Shown here in pieces: positions 56,795 to 60,165 of a stretch of DNA of 60,165 nt. Source of the stretch: Clostridia bacterium (GTDB taxonomy: Bacteria > Bacillota > Clostridia > Oscillospirales > CAG-272); NCBI GenBank assembly GCA_017399105.1, contig JAFQEJ010000020.1, positions 1-60,165 of the forward strand, in the 5' to 3' direction. The notes below the pieces were generated by a model that had not been told where the DNA came from, ran no database searches, and worked only from the letters and a program-made list of their open reading frames with translations. Position numbers and translations under genes: made by a program. Within the stretch, counting starts at the first letter, position 1. The number at the start of each line of letters is the position of its first letter.

Positions 56795-58360
56795 TTAGTA
56801 CATGTTGGAGGGCATCATGTCCCATGCATTGAGTGAACAGAGTTCTGCGTTCTCGGAAATGACCTTCATGCAAACATTCTCGGGAGCGGTAGTGAAGGCA
56901 CGGCGGCAGATTGCCTGACGCTTGTTTGCGAAAACTTCAACAACTGCGTGGTCGATGAAAATGTCGAGAGTCAGCTTCTCGCCCGGCTTGATGTCAAGGG
57001 GAGCACGCTCTTCAACACGCCAGCTGCCCTTGCCCGAATTTCTCAGATCCATCACCAGCTCGCGGGCTGCTTCATCATAGTAAACCTTGGTGTACTCGCT
57101 TCCGTCGGGGGACATGTGGACATACATGCCGCACTCAGCTCCTGCTTCTACTTTGAACTTCAGCTTAATCTCGCAGGAAAGAGGATCGAGCGCATCCAAG
57201 TCTTTAGTCTCGTTGTAGCGCAGTGAACGCATTTCCTTGATGGGAGCGATGCCCAGCGTGCCGTCCTTGCGGAGCCAGAGGGATCGAGGCATGGAAAATA
57301 CGCCTGTCCAGCCCAAACTGTGGAAATCGTTGCCGTCATCCTCCAGATTGTCATGGAGCCATGCCCACATAATATAGCGTCCGTCAGGTGCCTTCAGGGC
57401 TTCGGGAGCAAAGAAGGCTTCATCCTTCCAGGACATACGTCCGTGAGCCTCGGGATAGAAGAGATCTGCCTCGGTGTCGTACTCGCCGATATAGTACTGA
57501 CAGCCTTTGTTGTGCGAGATAAAGAGCTGCAGGTACTTTCCGCTCTCCTTGCCGCCATCCTCGGATGCGGGAAGGGGGAGGAATACAGGGCACATATCAT
57601 CCTCGTTCCAGTCCGTCCAGCTGTCATCATTGCGGCGCTCATAGAACCGGTGGAGCCAGCGCCAGTTGTGCAGATCTTCGCTCTCGAAGAGATCAACCCA
57701 GTCGCCCTTGACATTATCGGGTGTGTCGGGATTCTTTGCTGCATTCACGTGGTCGGGATGACCCGATACACCGAAGTGAATGAGTACCGGAAGCGCACCG
57801 TGCTGAATATAATACTTTCCGTTCTTCTTCCAAATGTTGCTGGGATCAGCACAGCCCACATAAACATCATTGCCTTCGCTGTCCTTGATCACAGCATAGC
57901 CGGGCTCGGTGCCTTCAAGAATATAGTCCTCAAACTTCTCCCAGACCTCATAATTGCGGTCGCTGCTCTTGGCAATTCTTACACCGCCTGCACCGCCCTG
58001 CTTTCCGGGAAGTGCCCAGTATGCCATGTAGCAGGTACCGTCATCGTCGACGAATGCACCGCCCGAGAAGATACCGCCGTCCAGATCATCGGGCATGACC
58101 GCATCGGGATGACTGCGCCAATGAACCAAATCGATACTCGACATATGACCGTAGCGGAAATAGTCGGAGCGGCTGGCGTAAAGATACATGAGATGGTATC
58201 TGCCGCGGGCATAGAAACAGCAGTTGACATCGCCGGGATAGCCGAGATCCTCGGGAGCGGCGAAATGATAGCCGGGTCTTGTACGATCGGCAAGGAGCTT
58301 GTCGCGGAGCAGGTGTGAGCTCTCCACCGCCTGCATGAGATTGGCATTGAGATCAAACAT
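56795..58360 (-). CDS. GH32-like beta-fructosidase, divergent
   Basis: The product of about 521 residues has a five-bladed propeller and C-terminal sandwich like family 32. The usual NDPNG nucleophile motif reads GYPGDVNCCFYARGRYHLMYLY; the Asp is kept (GDVN) but the frame around it differs. GHMSSIDLVHW, GCADPSNIWKKNGKYY (the RDP region) and FFAPEALKAPDGRYIMWAW (the acid/base Glu region) follow. The C-terminus has FIDHAVVEVFANKRQAICRR, as in GH32. No signal peptide is seen. The ATG at 58360 follows AGGAGG at seven bases; 58423 lies in the -10 box. Confidence 0.82.
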   Translation of the reverse strand: MFDLNANLMQAVESSHLLRDKLLADRTRPGYHFAAPEDLGYPGDVNCCFYARGRYHLMYLYASRSDYFRYGHMSSIDLVHWRSHPDAVMPDDLDGGIFSGGAFVDDDGTCYMAYWALPGKQGGAGGVRIAKSSDRNYEVWEKFEDYILEGTEPGYAVIKDSEGNDVYVGCADPSNIWKKNGKYYIQHGALPVLIHFGVSGHPDHVNAAKNPDTPDNVKGDWVDLFESEDLHNWRWLHRFYERRNDDSWTDWNEDDMCPVFLPLPASEDGGKESGKYLQLFISHNKGCQYYIGEYDTEADLFYPEAHGRMSWKDEAFFAPEALKAPDGRYIMWAWLHDNLEDDGNDFHSLGWTGVFSMPRSLWLRKDGTLGIAPIKEMRSLRYNETKDLDALDPLSCEIKLKFKVEAGAECGMYVHMSPDGSEYTKVYYDEAARELVMDLRNSGKGSWRVEERAPLDIKPGEKLTLDIFIDHAVVEVFANKRQAICRRAFTTAPENVCMKVISENAELCSLNAWDMMPSNMY

Positions 58361-58386
58361 GGAAGTACCTCCTATGTAAAACTGAA

Positions 58387-58414
58387 TATAACATTTATAA
58401 CATGTTGTGTTATA
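58387..58414. promoter_or_regulatory. Inverted and direct repeats in the GH32 leader (operator candidate)
   Basis: TATAACA and TGTTATA face each other at the ends, TATAACAT is repeated directly nine bases apart, and AACATGTT is a palindrome in the centre. It lies between the -10 box and the ribosome site. Confidence 0.4.
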
Positions 58415-58418
58415 ATTG

Positions 58419-58447
58419 ATCATACACTATTTTACGGCACTTGTCAA
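58419..58447 (-). promoter_or_regulatory. Sigma-A promoter of the GH32-like gene
   Basis: On the minus strand TTGACA (58447-58442) and TATGAT (58424-58419) are 17 bases apart. Confidence 0.85.
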
Positions 58448-58467
58448 GCGATATTGATAGATTATAT

Positions 58468-58505
58468 AAAAAAGGTCTGCTGTAAATGCAGCATTTACAG
58501 CAGAC
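58468..58505 (-). terminator. Terminator after the second solute-binding gene
   Basis: On the minus strand GTCTGCTGTAAATG pairs with CATTTACAGCAGAC around a 3-base loop and is followed by CTTTTTTATATAA. Confidence 0.88.
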
Positions 58506-58514
58506 ACTTCGATT

Positions 58515-59999
58515 TTAGTCAAGCTCAGTGACCTTTTCCACCAGCTTATCGATGGCTTTGTTAATCTTCTTCTCGTTCTTTTCGTAGAGCGAAGCAATAT
58601 CCTGATTGCCTGAGCGGGTGAGCTGGAGCCAGGTAGAAGCGAAATCACCGAAGCCGAAGATATCACCGAAATCGTATACACGCTGGTTAACGATAATATC
58701 GAGCATTGCTGCTGATTCGTCGTCGCGGGCACCCTTGGTCTTGAGTGCAATATCATAATATGCAGGCTGGAGCGTGTACTTGGATTCAGCAGCCAGCGCC
58801 TCGAGGATGAGTCCCGCCTTTTCGGGTTTATCATAGATGACGGGGATCGTAATCAGACCGCATGTATGTACGCTGATGGTGGAATAGTATTCCTCCTGGG
58901 ATTCCTCATACTTGGGAGTGGGGATAATACCGAACTCGGTCTCGGTCTGACGGAGTCTTGTTACATCGTCAAGACGGATCCATTTATAAAGTCCCTGATT
59001 ATTTGCAAACATGTCGTTTGAATCTGCAGTTGTGCTTTCCCATAGATGTGCATTGAAGAAGTTCTCTTTATCGTACATGATGTCAAGAATCTTCTCGCAG
59101 ATGGCGATATTTTTTTCGTTGTAGAAGGTATAAACCGGCAGATCGTCCTCATCCTTGGTGGCGAAGCGTGCGCCTGCTCCGGTGAAGGCGGACATGGAGA
59201 AGTCGAGCTGACCGATGATACCGTAACGGTCATTCTGATCAATCACAGAGTTACCATCGATATCACCTGCTACGCCCTTGGTTGCATCGAGCATAACATC
59301 CAGCGTCCATTTGCCGGTATTGACCAGTTCATACATATCGGGCAGATTATAATCAAGCACCATCTGTTTGTTGAAGATCATCGCTGCGGTTGCGTCCTTA
59401 TCAATAATGGTGATATCGGATGCCACCATGAACAGCTTATTGTCGATGGAAAGATCCTGTACCGACTTCTGATCCCACCAGGGATTCTCAAAATTGATAT
59501 AGGGCAGATTTTTCAGGTTGTAGTAATAACCCTGAGCCACAAAGGATGTGGAGTCGGTCAGGCGTGGGAAGATGACGTCGTAGGGGCTGTCATTGGATGT
59601 AATGATCTTGTTGTAGTCATTGATCACCACATCATGTCCCTTGTAATCCACGCTGAACTTGACACCGTACTGATCTTCGATGGCGACATTTCTGCGGTAG
59701 ACAGCGTCGTTGATGGTATCGCCGATCTCAGCCTCGGCGTAGAGATCCTTACTGTTGTTGTCATTCCAGGAGAGAACTTCCCAGTGCAGAAATTTGAAAT
59801 CCTCGCCGTTAAAGGTCACATCGGTCGGAAGATCGGGATACACACGGGTATCTTCGGTTTCTTCGGGGCTTGTTTCGGCGGCATTGGTTGTTACGATGTC
59901 GGTATCTGCACTGCCATCAGACTCACCTGCACAGGCAAACATGGATGATGCCATACAAAGTGCCATAAAAAGAGCGAACGCTCGATTCAGCTTTTTCAT
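58515..59999 (-). CDS. Extracellular solute-binding lipoprotein (sugar ABC-type), paralogue 2
   Basis: The product of about 494 residues has a lipoprotein signal (ALCMASSMFACAGESDG) and a Thr/Glu/Ala spacer. It then shares the fold and several stretches with paralogue 1: GDTINDAVYRRNVAIEDQY, GDIDGNSVIDQNDRYGI (calcium-loop-like) and ALKTKGARDDESAAMLDII. GIIPTPKYEESQEEYYSTISVH is typical of large sugar-binding lipoproteins of gut Clostridia. The GH32-like gene downstream suggests a fructose-containing or related oligosaccharide, but that is only a guess. The ATG at 59999 follows GGAGG at five bases. Confidence 0.9.
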   Translation of the reverse strand: MKKLNRAFALFMALCMASSMFACAGESDGSADTDIVTTNAAETSPEETEDTRVYPDLPTDVTFNGEDFKFLHWEVLSWNDNNSKDLYAEAEIGDTINDAVYRRNVAIEDQYGVKFSVDYKGHDVVINDYNKIITSNDSPYDVIFPRLTDSTSFVAQGYYYNLKNLPYINFENPWWDQKSVQDLSIDNKLFMVASDITIIDKDATAAMIFNKQMVLDYNLPDMYELVNTGKWTLDVMLDATKGVAGDIDGNSVIDQNDRYGIIGQLDFSMSAFTGAGARFATKDEDDLPVYTFYNEKNIAICEKILDIMYDKENFFNAHLWESTTADSNDMFANNQGLYKWIRLDDVTRLRQTETEFGIIPTPKYEESQEEYYSTISVHTCGLITIPVIYDKPEKAGLILEALAAESKYTLQPAYYDIALKTKGARDDESAAMLDIIVNQRVYDFGDIFGFGDFASTWLQLTRSGNQDIASLYEKNEKKINKAIDKLVEKVTELD

Positions 60000-60052
60000 T
60001 GTTTCCTCCATAATTAAAATATCATATTTTTGTGATTATTTAGTATTAATTG

Positions 60053-60081
60053 ATTATAGCACAATTTTTTCACAATGTCAA
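60053..60081 (-). promoter_or_regulatory. Strong sigma-A promoter of the second solute-binding gene
   Basis: On the minus strand TTGACA (60081-60076) and TATAAT (60058-60053) are 17 bases apart. Confidence 0.88.
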
Positions 60082-60124
60082 CATTAGTTTGAATCACCTC
60101 AACAGTAGCTTGAGTATGTCTTTC

Positions 60125-60144
60125 GAAACAATCGATTTTGTTTC
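60125..60144. promoter_or_regulatory. Palindrome upstream of the second solute-binding promoter
   Basis: GAAACAA and TTGTTTC face each other across six bases, about 44 bases upstream of the -35 box. It could be an activator site. The window ends 21 bases further on. Confidence 0.35.
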
Positions 60145-60165
60145 TATAATTTTCCCTTTTGTTGC

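Noticed and set aside
56658..56873. Minus-strand short frame across the repeats
   Set aside because: Its repeated peptide only reflects the DNA repeat; it overlaps the end of the GH32 gene in another frame.

Overview
The window looks like a chromosomal segment of an uncultured, spore-forming member of the Clostridia, probably an Oscillospirales- or Christensenellales-type gut bacterium. Four things point there: strong AGGAGG ribosome sites, sigma-A promoters close to TTGACA-17-TATAAT, a sepF/ylm cell-division cluster, and the forespore sigma factor gene sigG. Base composition is near half GC by eye. There is no sign of a prophage, insertion sequence, CRISPR array or rRNA operon. One tRNA gene, tRNA-Gln(CUG), is present.

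Layout. Positions 1-5231 (minus) hold a housekeeping operon: queA, miaA, an HlyD-like adaptor, ylmE, sepF, yggT and ylmH, the last cut by the window edge. dapA (5342-6229) stands alone on the plus strand. Next on the minus strand come ispD-ispF and rpe-smr, then purA on the plus strand with a large terminator. 10350-11758 is a translationally coupled acetyltransferase/metallopeptidase pair, followed by a nested-palindrome element. 11926-15328 holds a DeoR regulator with twin operators and a GxGYxYP-type lipoprotein. 15441-17694 holds two divergent surface proteins with long Thr/Pro/Glu linkers.

17735-24194 is a carbohydrate block on the minus strand: an alpha-L-rhamnosidase (GH78), an SDR, a CE15-like esterase, a GH28-like enzyme and a Gfo/Idh/MocA dehydrogenase. 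None has an obvious signal peptide, which suggests intracellular processing of imported pectin-type oligosaccharides. 24459-27802 has the tRNA, murD, a Met-gamma-lyase-family PLP enzyme and a TIGR04076 protein. 27868-31382 has a GH27 enzyme, a polysaccharide deacetylase and an XRE regulator.

31511-34439 is the sporulation neighbourhood: sigG, an LRR surface protein, a DppA-like D-aminopeptidase and a 50-residue Asn/Gln-rich gene with a sigma-G-like promoter. 34566-37419 is manA plus a GH36/raffinose-synthase-type enzyme. 37468-39726 encodes NfnA/NfnB-type flavoproteins. 40003-46548 holds a lipoprotein, an RlmA-like methyltransferase, a GDPD-family membrane protein and a minus-strand run of nucleotidyltransferase, NusG domain II, Gx-transporter, HAD, ApbE and TVP38 genes. 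46755-48460 is a lipoprotein coupled to a cysteine desulfurase. 48551-51361 is a P-type ATPase behind a yybP-ykoY (manganese) riboswitch with an overlapping terminator. 51411-60165 holds a further putative glycosidase, two paralogous sugar-binding lipoproteins, an LD-carboxypeptidase and a GH32-like enzyme whose 3' end carries a 94-bp tandem repeat.

The strongest observation is at sigG. It has a TTG start, its Shine-Dalgarno lies in a perfect 13-bp hairpin, and a sigma-F-consensus promoter is placed so that its own transcript lacks the 5' arm of that hairpin. Readthrough RNA should therefore be terminated or translationally silent, while forespore RNA should be translatable. The Asn/Gln-rich small gene nearby, the manganese riboswitch, the 94-bp repeats and the nested palindrome follow. 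All functional calls rest on reading motifs by eye; no database search or folding program was run.
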